DNA from: Uranotaenia lowii
Lineage: Eukaryota; Arthropoda; Insecta; Diptera; Culicidae
Length of the DNA: 64,000 nucleotides
Reading direction: 5' to 3'
NCBI RefSeq assembly: GCF_029784155.1
Contig: NC_073693.1
Coordinates: forward strand, 352,365,117 to 352,429,116
Each line of letters begins with the position of its first letter. Position 1 is the first letter of the stretch. Under the pieces are notes generated by a model that was given only the letters and a program-made list of their open reading frames with translations, was not told the DNA's origin and did not search any database. A program made the position numbers and the translations under genes. This document shows, piece by piece, positions 33,701 through 45,134 of the stretch.

Positions 33701-36700
33701 ATGATCGCCACACATTTACCAACTACCACAACCAGCAACATAAACAATCAATCCACGGAACCAGGCCATCTGTGGCACGGGATCTCCGAAAGTGTAGTAG
33801 GGTTCCCGGGTAATATGTGGGATGATAGGCTAACCCTCCGGGACGCAATCCTCATACCCGTCGACGGTGAACCTTCTCCCACAGCCCAGATAGGCGCAAC
33901 GTTGTCCCAAAGCCCTCGCCCCCCGTCGGCTGCTTGGCATGATCCTGGGACGCCAGATGTTCGTCGAGAGTGTGCCGTACGGGGGCAACCGGGGCACTTG
34001 CAAGTAAGTTCCCTTAACAATCCAAGCCGAACAGTTTCAAACTCGCTCCCCTTTCCTAGGTCAACCCAAAATTCGGAACAACACATCTCCTACAATTCGC
34101 TTACACCAGGAAGGGCGAACAGAACAACAGACTTTGACCCCGGCGAAGGAACCAGTAGAAATTTTACAAATCCATCCACAACTTCGACACCTCGTCCCGC
34201 GAGGTCTAGAGGTCAGCCACTAGTTCTACAATGGAATATTCGAGGATTTTGGAGGAACGAAACGGAGCTCACGAACCTGGTCTGGAACAAATTACCGATA
34301 AGTATAATGTTACAAGAGACACTAACCGATACTTACAACTCTTTCTGGGAGGGTAACTATTACATATACCAATCTAAATTCCGACCGAACTCAAAAAAAG
34401 GGCACGCAGTTCTTGGTATATTGAAAAATGTACCGCATGAAGTCATCGAGCTTGATCCACAAATTCCAGCGGTAGCAGTCAGGTTGCTTTCCCCCATAAA
34501 AGTAACTCTGCTTTGTATTTATAACCATCTTAAATCAGCATACCAAAGCAGTGCGAATAGAGCACTAAGATCACTTATGGAAAATCTTCACCCCCCTTTT
34601 CTTGTTGGCGGAGACTTTAATGGACGTCACATAACATGGGACAAAACCTCAAATTTCATGGGTGAAACAATTTTCAATTGGGCAGCTGACTACGAAATGA
34701 CACCGTTAAATGATGGCTCCATTACTAGATTCAGTCCTTCCAGAGAAAATCAAGACACATCAATAGACGTGACTTTTGCATCTACATCAATCCTAGAAAG
34801 ATTAAAATGGTCAATCCACTCGGATCCATTTAATAGCGATCACTTACCGATCTTTGTCAAGCTGGATGGTAACTGCGCAAAATTACCCGTTATCAAAAAA
34901 TGGAAAATTAAAGAGGCCAATTGGGAGAAATACCAAGAAGAAATAAGCGACGAACTCCTGTCCATCGTTGAACCGAATATTAACAACATAACTAAAACTA
35001 TATATGAAACAGCCAAACGATCAATCCCACGAACTTCAGGTAACACTGCCCCAAAATATGCGCCCTGGTGGACTGAAGAAATAAACGATAAAATTAAATC
35101 CCGTAAAGAAAATTGGAAAATTTTACGAAAAACTCTGAAAACAGATGAAAACTGGGCAGAAAGAAATGAAAATTTTAGGAAAGCTAGAGCTGTAGCAAAG
35201 GAAGCAGTTCAAAAAGCCAAAAAAGATGCATGGATAGAATTTGCCAGCTCCTTCAATATCCATACACCAGCCTCCCTAATGTGGCAAAGATTCGGAAAAA
35301 TTACAGGAAAGAAAACTGGCCGAACCATTACATTAACGATAAACGAAGAATATACTGAAGACCCACTAGAAATAGCAAATCACATTGCAGATAATTTCCA
35401 AGATAATTTCACGCACAACTATCCTGATCAAAACATGTGTCAGCTACCCCCGTCTATTTCCGTCAACGAAACTTTGGATACTGATTTCTCAGGAGCAGAA
35501 CTGAACTCTGCTCTCAGCAAGTGCGCTGGTAAAGCAACAGGTCCGGATGATGTTACCTATAGCATGATTACGAACATGCCACCCATTGCAAAAAGGATAA
35601 TTCTAAAATTTTTCAACGTTCTTTGGCAAAAAGGAGATTACCCAGCGGAATGGCGAGAAAGCAGAATCATTCCAATTCCTAAACCTGGCGAAGTTGTAAG
35701 CTTTCGCCCAATCGCTCTGACTTCGTGTATTGCAAAAATATACGAAAGGATGATCAATCGTAGAATACAGCATTACCTAGAAGAAAATAATATCCTTCAC
35801 CGAAATCAGCATGCTTTCCGTAGTGGCAGAGGCACCACTAGTTATCTTAGCCAATTAAAAGATATTTTAACGGAACACCGTCACGAAAACAAACATTCAG
35901 AGCTCGTGTCTCTAGACCTCTCGAAAGCTTTCGATCGAACCTGGCGACAAAGTATATTACAAGCTCTGATTAAATCGAAAATCGGAAACAGAACTTACCA
36001 AATGGTGAGAAATTTTCTTAAGGATAGAATATTCCGCGTGGGAGTAAGTGGTGCACTTTCTTCCGCACGCCAACAAGAAACCGGGGTACCTCAGGGCTCC
36101 GTGATTTCACCAACATTATTTCTGTTGGTGATAAACGGTGTCTTCGAATCGATTCCTAGATGCACAACCGTATTAATATATGCCGACGACATTTTACTCA
36201 TTTGTGGGAGTAAATTTTCTGCAATTTGTAGAAAAAAACCTACAAAAAGGGATTGATGCAACGATACGATGGGCAGAAAAAAATGGCTTTTCAATAAATG
36301 CCGAAAAGAGCTCTCTTCTTCACACTTGCTCCGGAACGAAAGGTCGGCACTATTTCTATAGATTGAAAGCGCTCACAGCAAACGGAACAGAAATTTTAAG
36401 AAAAAGAAACATGCGAATATTGGGCGTTAGCATAAATCAAAAAGGAAATGCCAACTCTCACATCAAAACTTTGCAAAAGGATTGTGAAATAAGAAATCGT
36501 TTTCTTAAAATAATTAGTAGATATGGTAGTCGTGAAACACTACTAAAAATTGGCTTTGCTACTGTGATATCCAAACTATTCTACGGATGGGAATGCTTTG
36601 AACCGCAAGAAATATTAAAACTGAAAACCATCTACCATAATATGTTGAGAACGGCATCTGGTGCATTTTATACTACACCAATATCAGCATTATACGTAGA

Positions 36701-36743
36701 AAACGGTGTTCTTCCATTTGAATATCTTGCTGCCGAAAACTGG
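33701..36743 (+). pseudogene. LINE ORF2, endonuclease-reverse transcriptase part, frameshifted then interrupted
   Basis: The frame is open from 33572, inside ORF1. The first ATG after the ORF1 stop in this frame is at 33701, which I take as the likely start. The apurinic-type endonuclease begins at QWNIRG (~34230) with LQET, GGDFNGRH (~34606), SIDVTFAS and SDHLPIF (~34836), so all catalytic positions are present. The reverse transcriptase shows TGPDD, SFRPIALTS, AFRSGRGT, SLDLSKAFDR (~35910), GVPQGSVISP and YADD (36178-36189). Just after YADD a one-base frame change near 36,205-36,225 moves the coding frame. It then runs on to 36743, where the RTE element is inserted after GAAAACTGG. A sequencing error in the TTTT/AAAAAAA runs there cannot be excluded. 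Confidence 0.8.
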
Positions 36744-39700
36744 CTGGTAAACGGTGGATAATGTGCAACACGAGACCCCATAGTGGTCATATCACCTCTT
36801 ATTCACAACTCCTATCTCTACCTCCCCGCGGTGCCGGCTGGGGTGCGAGTAACCTAAGCGGAGATCGGGTACCCAACCCCGGTGGATGCTTTGGTCGCAT
36901 GCAGACTGAGAAGGTGGCCGCACGCGTCTGTTCCCCAGGTCAGGGGCGGCGTGCAACAACAACCGAGCGTCTGTTCTCCAGGTCAGGGGCGGCTCAAACA
37001 GCGTCTGTCTTGCAGCAAGCGGCTGAATTTATGAAATGCGGCTCCCGCCAGCTAAGTCCAAGATGGCAGCCCCATCGCGGGATAGGGACTTTAGGCTAAC
37101 AACCTACTGCTCCTGATACCTTATATTGTTACAGAAACTGAGAGAAGAAATAACCGAATTGGAACTTTGGCAACGACTTTTAGCATGAAAACACGGACTA
37201 GAATTGGAACTTGGAATGTTTTGACCCTTGCCCAGCCAGGAAAGCTGGCTCAACTTGCTAGAGAAGCTAGCCGCCTCAAGCTAGAGATATTGGGACTGAG
37301 CGAAGTCCGTTGGCCTAACACTGGAGAACACAAGACACAGTCCGGGCAAGTACTGCTTTACTCTGGCATACGAGGAGAACATGCTACTCGGGAACGAGGA
37401 GTTGGTTTCCTGTTAAGCCCGCAGGCCCATGCGGCCCTCATAAGATGGAAACCGATAAACGAAAGAATAATCGTAGCCAGATTCAGAACACGGGTTAGAA
37501 ACCTTACAATGGTCCAGTGTTATGCGCCAACTGACGTTGCCGATTTGCAGGAGAAAGAGCAGTTTTACAGTCAATTGAACAGCGTGGTTGAGAGAATTCC
37601 GAAGGGTGACATTCAAATCCACTTAGGCGACTTCAACGCAAAGATTGGCTCCGATAATCAGGACTTTGAGCGCATCATGGGGCGCCATGGTCTAGGACAG
37701 ATGAGCGAAAACGGAGAGCTGTTTGTAGAATTTTGTGGCAACAACAACATGGTGATCGGTGGATCGCTCTTCCCCCATCGACCAGCACATAAGGTCACTT
37801 GGGTATCCCGAGATGGCCGAACAGAAAATCAAATTGACCACATCTGCATCAGTCGAAAATGGAGAAGGAGCCTTCTTGATGTCCGCAACAAACGAAGCGC
37901 AGACATTGCATCCGACCATCACCTCGTCCTTGGCGAGATACGACTGAGGGTTGCGCGTGTCCAACGGCGCGAGGAGAAAGTCGGGTGTCGATACGACGTC
38001 CGCCGGTTGGAGAATCCAGAGGTGAAAAGGGCATACGTTGAACAGCTAGAATCCCGAGCCTCGGAACTGCCGACAGACGGAACAGTCGAAGAACAGTGGT
38101 GTGGAATCAAGAATGCCTTTATCACGACGAGCCATGGTACTCTCGGTAAAGTTTGTGGAAGACGAAGTGAATGGATGTCGGATGAAACCTGGAGGATGAT
38201 CGATGATCGGAGAAAGGCGAAAGTCGGAATTGAGCAGGCATGTACCGGGTCAGCCAAAGCAGCCGCCCGCTTACGATATGCGGAGCTGGAAAAGGCAGTT
38301 AAACGAGCTTGTAGACGAGACAAGAGAGCCTGGACAAACTCCCTAGCCGAAGAGGGAGAAAGAGCCGCCGCCATTGGAGATATCCGATTATTATATGATA
38401 TTTCTCGCCGCCTTAGTGGTGCAAGGACTAATGCAAGAATGCCGCTGAAAAACCGAGCAGGTCAGCTGCTGACAGATCGAACAGATCAGCTCAAGCGTTG
38501 GACTGAGCATTTTGATCAACTTTTCCGAGTTACAAATAGCAATGGCCAACAGAACCCGCAGCTCGAGGCGCCCACAGTAAGTCGCATTAATGGCGTCAAC
38601 TCGGAAGCGCCCACGCTGGCTGAAATAGAAGCGGCAATCAAGGACATGAAATCCAACAAAGCGCCTGGAATCGATTGCATTCCTGCTGAAATGCTCAAAG
38701 CCGACCCTGCCTTGTCAGCACAAATGTTGCACCGTCTTTTCGCTGACATTTGGGATACTGCAACATTCCCGGCCGACTGGATGCAGGGTATCCTCGTAAA
38801 GGTCCCAAAGAAAGGAGACCTAACAGAGTGCGGTAACTGGCGTGGCATAACTTTGATCTGTACAACCCTTAAAGTACTCTGCAAAGTGATCCTGAACAGG
38901 ATCCAGGAGAAAATCGACGCTACACTCCGACGGCAACAAGCTGGATTCCGATCCGGACGATCATGTGTGGACCACATCACAACGCTACGAATAATACTGG
39001 AACAAATCAACGAATTCCAGGACTCTCTTCTGCTGGTGTTCGTTGATTTCGAAAAAGCATTTGACCGACTGAACCACGAAAACATCTGGGCTGCTCTTAG
39101 ACGACGAGGGGTCCCAGAGAAACTAGTCCATCTCATCGAAGCACAGTACGAGGCATTTTCGTGCAAGGTCTTACACGACGGTGTCTTGTCCGAACCAATC
39201 CCGGTAACTGCTGGAGTGAGACAAGGATGTATTTTGTCACCGCTGCTTTTTCTCATCGTAATGGATGAGATCTTGACTGGATCGATTGACTGTAGACCAA
39301 ACCGAGGATTGCCGTGGAATCCTTCAACCATGGAGCAACTGAACGACCTTGACCTGGCAGACGATATTGTTTTGCTCGCCCAAACACAACAAGACATGCA
39401 GAGCAAACTCGACGACCTCACCGAAAGCTCCAAGGCAGCAGGTCTCAAAATCAATGTCGGAAAGACCAAGTCGATGGAAATCAATACAGAAAATCGTTCC
39501 AATTTCGTGGTAGCTGGACAACAGGTTGAGACAGTGGAGTGCTTCCAGTATCTTGGTAGCCAGATTACGCCTGATGGTGGTACCAAGAAGGACATCGAAA
39601 CCCGGATCAGAAAAGCCCGATTTGCGTTTGCGAGTCTCCGAAACATCTGGCGGTCACGCCAGATCTCTCTACGAACTAAGATCCGAATCTTCAACTCAAA

Positions 39701-40156
39701 CGTCAAATCCGTATTGCTGTACGGGTGTGAGACTTGGTGCACATATGCGGTGACGACGCGAAAACTGCAAGTTTTTGTGAATCGGTGCCTGCGGAACATC
39801 ATTCGCGCTTGGTGGCCTGGCAACTGGATCTCAAACGTTGAACTTCATCGCCGGTGTCATCAAAAGGCGCTAGAAATCGAGATTCGGGAACGTAAGTGAA
39901 GATGGATTGGGCACACGCTGCGAAGAGATGAAAACGAGATTTGCAGAGAGGCGCTTGACTGGAATCCAGATGGGCATCGAAGAAGAGGCAGGCCCAAAAG
40001 CTCGTGGCGGCGAAGTCTAGCCGCTGAAATCCGCACAGTTGACGAGAACCTTGGCTGGCAGCAAGTGAAGACGCTGGCTCCGGATCGCCAGCAGTGGAGA
40101 TCTTTTATCTCAGCCCTATGCGCCGGTCAATCGGCGCTGGACCCTTAGGTAGGTAG
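36744..40156 (+). mobile_element. RTE-clade LINE inserted in the I-type LINE (3.4 kb)
   Basis: An exact 9-bp duplication, GAAAACTGG (36735-36743 and 40157-40165), brackets the insert; removing it restores the phase of the host ORF2. The 5' leader carries two copies of GCGTCTGTTC-CCAGGTCAGGGGCGGC (about 36926 and 36967). The 3' end is a short TTAGGTAGGTAG tail without poly(A), as in many RTE elements. One long frame encodes endonuclease and reverse transcriptase. Resemblance to mosquito JAM1-like RTEs is from memory. A 112-codon frame at 36761-37099 in the leader may be the small upstream ORF, but nothing identifies it. Confidence 0.8.
37185..40148 (+). pseudogene. RTE endonuclease-reverse transcriptase with in-frame stop at 39897
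   Basis: I choose the ATG at 37185, as the upstream in-phase codons include no ATG. The endonuclease shows IGTWNV (~37203), LSEVRW, LGDFNAKIG (~37625), NQIDHICIS and SDHHLVLGE (~37912). The reverse transcriptase shows KAPGIDCIPAEML, NWRGITL, AGFRSGRSCVDH, VDFEKAFDR (~39040), GVRQGCILSPLLF and the active site LADD (~39354; Y or F is commoner at the first position). TGA at 39897-39899 interrupts the frame. Reading through it, the C-terminus continues for 82 codons (RWIGHTLRRDENE, then GRPKSSWRR) to TAG at 40148, which is typical of the family. A TGG-to-TGA change would explain the stop. Confidence 0.8.
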
Positions 40157-41200
40157 GAAAACTGGACAAGAAAAGCTACTTGGATAGCTGAAAGGGTAAA
40201 TTTCAACGAAAACTATATCTTAAACAGAGCTAATGTTCTTCTTGAAGGTATCACTAACCACAAAATCCCCCCTGTTCTAAAGCTACAAACTGAAAATGCT
40301 AAAATTTGGAATAATAATCTTCCCAAAATTGACTGGACCATAAAAAATCGATTTAAAACCGGAGGAAATAAAAAATCTGCGACTGCAATGTATGTTCATC
40401 TTAACAACACTGAATATCGTTGCAGCAAAAAAATCTATACCGACGGATCATTAGCAAACGGGAAAGTTGGAATTGGGATATTTCACGAAGCCGATGAAAA
40501 TATTGCTAGTCAACTGCCAAACTCGTATTCCATATTTTCAGCTGAAGCGCTAGCAATTCAAATGGCCGTCCAGATTGCAAATAGATCAACAGCAATATTC
40601 ACAGATTCAGCCAGCGTGCTTTCAGCCCTAGAAAGTGGAGTAAAACATCCAATCATTCAAAGCATTTTGAAACACAAAAATCTAAAACACGTAGCACTAG
40701 TTTGGATTCCGAGCCATATTGGAATAGTTGGAAATGAACAAGCAGACAGACTGGCAAATCTTGGAAGAGACGGTGGAATTATCCAGATAAAAACACCCAA
40801 AGCGGACGCGCAAAAGTGGGTTCGACAAATACTGTGGAGATCACATGGACAAAAATGGTGGAACGAACAGGACACAGCACTTCGAGAAATAAAATCTATC
40901 ACAGGAAAATGGACGGACGTCAAAAGCAGGAAGGAGCAAAGGATTCTCACGAGACTAAGAACGGGACACACGAGGTTGACTCACGGTCACATACTGGAAG
41001 CGAAGGAAGAACCAACGTGTAGTTCTTGTGGTGTAGTGATAACAGTGAAACATCTTTTGACAGACTGCAGAAAATATTCCACCCAGAGACAAAACTTTGA
41101 AATAGAAGGTGGACTAGAAAAAATCCTTGAAAACAACAAGGATAGTGAGAAAAAACTTATTGAATTTCTTAAAAACAGTGCATTATATAGTGAAATCTAG
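40157..41200 (+). pseudogene. LINE ORF2, RNase H and C-terminal part (continues after the insert)
   Basis: The 9-bp duplicate GAAAACTGG (40157-40165) repeats the last bases of the upstream ORF2 part, and reading continues in phase without a stop to 41200. RNase H motifs are complete: YTDGS (~40437), SAEALAI (~40540), FTDSAS (~40600) and PSHIGIVGNEQAD (~40712), supplying the D-E-D-H/D set. Near the end, CSSCGVVITVKHLLTDC is the CCHC motif usual at the C-terminus of I-type ORF2. The first methionine in this piece (40388) is internal, so this is not a free-standing RNase H gene. Confidence 0.8.
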
Positions 41201-41297
41201 TGTGATGTAGAAAGTTCAAACTTAAAAATGAGGGTGAAAACATTTGGTTAATCCCTCTAAAAATAAAGCGTACAAAAAAAAAAAAAAAAAAAAAAAA

Positions 41298-42090
41298 GAA
41301 TTCAGATTCAGAATTCAGATTCAGAATTCAGATTCAGAATTCAGATTCAGAATTCAGATTCAGAATTCAGATTCAGAATTCAGATTCAGAATTCAGATTC
41401 AGAATTCAGATTCAGAATTCAGATTCAGAATTCAGATTCAGAATTCAGATTCAGAATTCAGATTCAGAATTCAGATTCAGAATTCAGATTCAGAATTCAG
41501 ATTCAGAATTCAGATTCAGAATTCAGATTCAGAATTCAGATTCAGAATTCAGATTCAGAATTCAGATTCAGAATTCAGATTCAGAATTCAGATTCAGAAT
41601 TCAGATTCAGAATTCAGATTCAGAATTCAGATTCAGAATTCAGATTCAGAATTCAGATTCAGAATTCAGATTCAGAATTCAGATTCAGTATTCAGATTCA
41701 GAATTCAGATTCAGAATTCAGATTCAGAATTCAGATTCAGAATTCAGATTCAGAATTCAGATTCAGAATTCAGATTCAGAATTCAGATTCAGAATTCAGA
41801 TTCAGAATTCAGATTCAGAATTCAGATTCAGAATTCAGATTCAGAATTCAGATTCAGAATTCAGATTCAGAATTCAGATTCAGAATTCAGATTCAGAATT
41901 CAGATTCAGAATTCAGATTCAGAATTCAGATTCAGAATTCAGATTCAGAATTCAGATTCAGAATTCAGATTCAGAATTCAGATTCAGAATTTAGATTCAG
42001 AATTTAGATTCAGATTCAGAATTCAGATTCAGAATTCAAATTCAGAATTCACAATCAGAATTTAGATTTAGAATTCAGATTCAGAATTCA
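41298..42090. repeat. 13-bp satellite (AGAATTCAGATTC)n, right segment
   Basis: About 55 very regular units directly after the LINE A-tail, with one GTATTC variant near 41690 and decay after 41990. With the two segments at 29.6 and 31.0 kb it forms one original array of about 1.5 kb. Confidence 0.95.
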
Positions 42091-42860
42091 GATTTTTGTA
42101 AATTTATTTTCAGCACATCGGTGAAAATTTAGATTCTTGGAGAAAGAATATCGGCATTGAAAATTTATAATGATTGATGTTGCGGGGTAAAGTATGGTGT
42201 GCGTTTATAAGTTTTCCTTGCAAAAATGTTCTTTTGCTCTTTTCTCTTCATTTTTCTATCCATCTTTATCAGATTCAGAATTCAGATTCAGAATCCAGAA
42301 TTAGAATTCAGATTCAGATTTAGAATCCTGATTCCAGATTCAGATACAGAATTCAGATATAGAATACAGATTTAGAATTCAGATTCAGAATTAAAATTAA
42401 GAATTCAAAATTCAAAATTTTGAATTGAGAATTCAGAATCCAGAATTCTGAATTCTGAATTCGGAATTCTGAATTCTAAATTCTTAATTCTAAAATCTTA
42501 ATTCTGAATTTGAATTCAGAATTCAGATTCATAATTTAAATTCTGAGTTCAGATTCAGAATTCAGATTGAGAATTCAGATTTAGAATTCTGATTAAGAAT
42601 TCGGATTAAAGATCAACCTGGAATTTGAAATTGGAAATTATATTCAAATATTAGACTAAGTGCTGTAACTCAAAATTCAAACTTTAGAATCAGAATAAGA
42701 TTTCAGATTTAGTTTTCAGAATGAGATTAATCATTTAATAGTCATATTACTTTCCCCTGCTTTTGTGAGAATTTTTTCTTTTATGCATGGTTGAGCTCTA
42801 AAAAAGGTATCATGCTAGGCCACGTGTCACGGCTATCCATCAATATTGTAGTTGGTTTTA
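42091..42860. repeat. Decayed 13-bp satellite flank
   Basis: From 42270 to about 42740, scattered AGATTCAGAATT-like phrases with many substitutions, some on the opposite strand (GAATTCTGAATTC near 42440-42480). This is the older, mutated margin of the array. 42110-42260 is AT-rich unique sequence. Confidence 0.6.
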
Positions 42861-43881
42861 GGGGCCGTTCACTAATTACGTAAGCACGATTTTGGAAATT
42901 TTCAACCCTCCCTCCCCCCTTGATAAGACAAAGTAAGATTTTTCAAAACCCCCCCCCTCCCCCCCCCCCTTGTAAGATCTAACTATGACATACATGCTTC
43001 AAAGCAAAGCACTTTTTAAGTAAAATTAAAAAACTATATTTGAAAAGCACAATCTATACAAAACAACAGATGAAATGTCATAAACGATTAAAGAAAACCT
43101 TATTTAAGACATGTTTGGGGTAACAATAATTTTCATTAAATTTCCACAATCGAATAAACAATATGAAATCTAAATTCCGATTTCAAAAAGAGAGATCTAG
43201 TTAGCACAAGGTACCATGAAAAATTATTATGTTTTATGAAAATCATTAAAAAAAATTTAAAATATCATTCTATACTACTAGAATTGGGTCAAAAATGTTT
43301 AACTACAATCACGTTGTCAACTAACCTTAAAGTTCAGACTCATTCAGTGGTAAGCGATAAAGTTTTAGGATTTTTTGGTAAATCTTTAAAAAAAATTAGA
43401 GTTGATAGTGTCTATCACTGAAATATTGTCTAGAAATTCATTATTTAAAGCGCCTTTTATTGATTTTCAAAGATTTTTTCTGGATGAAGTCATTTTCGAA
43501 ATATGATGGATTCAAATCGTGATATCACAAAGCGCCATTTTCCTTGTTGTTTCTATAAATGTATCAATTAAATAGATTGTTATGATGGAAAGCGAAAAGC
43601 GGCGAACTTTTTTTAATAATGTGATTTAGTGTTTTCGATTGCATGTTTGTTTGAATAGGTTCCTTATAAATTTTATAGAACCTGCAATTTTTTTTTATTA
43701 ATTAAAAGACATTAAAAGATAAATAACATAACATCATGGCTGTGCCTGTGATGAATTTTTAATGTTATATTTCTTACGTAAGATTTTTGGATACCCCCCC
43801 TACCCCCCCTGATAAGAGATCGTAAGCAAATATGAAACCCCCCCACCCCCCTATGTGCTTACGTAATTAGTGAACAGCCCC
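42861..43881. mobile_element. TIR element with 3-bp TTA duplication, PIF/Harbinger-like MITE (1.02 kb)
   Basis: The ends read GGGGCCGTTCACTAATTACG and, reversed, GGGGCTGTTCACTAATTACG, one mismatch over about 27 bp. TTA flanks both ends (42858-42860, 43882-43884). Long C-runs lie just inside each end (about 42905-42970 and 43793-43852). The interior is AT-rich without a transposase. A 3-bp TWA-type duplication suggests PIF/Harbinger; the assignment is inference. Confidence 0.65.
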
Positions 43882-43907
43882 TTACTTATTCAGTAAAAAA
43901 AGCATAA

Positions 43908-43984
43908 AAAAACAGTAAGATTCGAACCGTGACCAGCATCGTGAAAGTTCTGGTTGCTACCACGGCACCATTTCAGCGTGTTAT
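43908..43984 (-). pseudogene. tRNA-like sequence with A and B boxes
   Basis: On the minus strand, TGGTGCCGTGGTAGCAAC is a good A box and GGTTCGAATCTTAC a good B box at tRNA spacing. A run of seven T follows (plus-strand A7 at about 43905-43911). The anticodon stem is weak and the acceptor does not close, so it is not a working tRNA. It begins 27 bp outside the neighbouring TIR element. Confidence 0.5.
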
Positions 43985-45134
43985 AAGACTTGGAAATTCA
44001 ACTGTTTAAATACCATTCTTTCCATACATAAAATGAACTCCTTACATACCAGTTCGCTTTTCCCCAAAAAACGTACTATGCATCATTTTTTTATATTGAG
44101 ATCGGAATTTTTCTTGTTTGAATATCTGAAATCATACTTATATGACGCAGAGGGAAGGAATCTATCATGTGTATTCTATATTATTTTATATATTTCCAAA
44201 TATAACTTACACTCTGTTAGAAAGGCTCCAATCCACTGTTAAGTGTATTAAATCGGGTTTTTGTACAAATGAATAGCCAACTTTCAGAACAGCATTTTTG
44301 ATTGATTTGGAAAATTTTGACGTCCTCAAAACAAATCCATTGCCACAATCGTCTATCTCCTCTAGTTTTGGTGGTATGGCGTTTTTAAGTTAAACAATGA
44401 ATCAGATTTGAGTGAAATTCATTGATAACTAATGATGAAGTGAATTCATTGATAAATAATGAATCATCAAACCTACATGACAAAAACTGATTCTGAGTTT
44501 GTTTATTCTCATCCATTTAATCAACAACAATATTTAGCCTAGATATTCTAATTTCAGTTCTAAACTTTTTAGAAATTTGAAAAGATAATACAAACATTTC
44601 AGACAATGCTTAAGAAAGTTTAGAAAAAGTTTCATTTCATTCAGCAAATTTGTTGAAAACTGCAAAACAATTTGATGATTTTGCTTCAACTTTTTTTTTT
44701 TATTCTTTCAAATTCCTATAATTTACAGAATGATAAAAAGTAAGCAAAAAAATCTATTTTTCGCAGAAGTCAAAACTACTTGAGATCTCGGGGAAAGTTG
44801 ATCAGTTATTTAGAAAAAAATATTTTCAAAATGTATGTATTGTATCACAGTATTGTCAAAAAGGCGCAGAAATTTCTTTAATTGTTTTAAATTTACTTTC
44901 AAAAGTTATTTAAAAAACAAAAGCTAATAAAAAAAATGAATAAACTATTGGATATTTGGGCACCCAAACTAATCAAAATTAACTTTTAAATCATTTGATC
45001 CTCGGAAATGTAAATTATATGGCCTTTTGTAGTTTGAAAAGCTCTTTTGAAGTTTATTATTAAGAAGAAAAATTGATATGACTTAAACGATTTTCTTTAG
45101 AATCAATGTGAATATTAATAGAGTAATAGATTAA
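43985..45134. other. AT-rich intergenic DNA, nothing recognised
   Basis: No open frame of note. A 12-base match (CTGTTAGAAAGG, 44214-44225) is the reverse complement of part of the inverted repeat at 28707. Short direct repeats GAATTCATTGATAA(N)TAATGA lie near 44420-44465. Confidence 0.4.

Larger units (their letters stand above)
31411..41297 (+). mobile_element. I-superfamily LINE, near full length (~6.5 kb without its insert)
   Basis: The element has, in order: a ~760-bp 5' leader; ORF1 with three zinc knuckles; ORF2 with endonuclease, reverse transcriptase, RNase H and a C-terminal CCHC motif; and a 24-A tail at 41274-41297 preceded by AATAAA (41262). This order, with RNase H, is that of the I superfamily. 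It sits in the 13-bp satellite: GAATTCAGAT stands on the left edge (31401-31410) and begins the sequence after the A tail (41298), consistent with a target duplication, though the repeat makes the exact length uncertain. An RTE element interrupts it at 36744-40156. This copy is disabled by that insert and by a frameshift near 36,210. Confidence 0.85.

Noticed and set aside
36761..37099. 112-codon frame in the RTE leader as a confirmed ORF1
   Set aside because: Position fits a small upstream ORF, but there is no recognisable motif, so it is only mentioned under the element.
38516..39823. 435-codon open frame on the minus strand
   Set aside because: Shadow of the RTE reverse transcriptase frame on the plus strand, without domains.
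40388..41200. Free-standing RNase H gene
   Set aside because: The frame is open back to 40157 and continues the LINE ORF2 exactly across the RTE target duplication, so it is part of ORF2.
41244..42065. 273-codon open frame FRFRIQIQNSDSE repeat
   Set aside because: It is the 13-bp satellite read over 39 bp (13 codons), preceded by the LINE A-tail.
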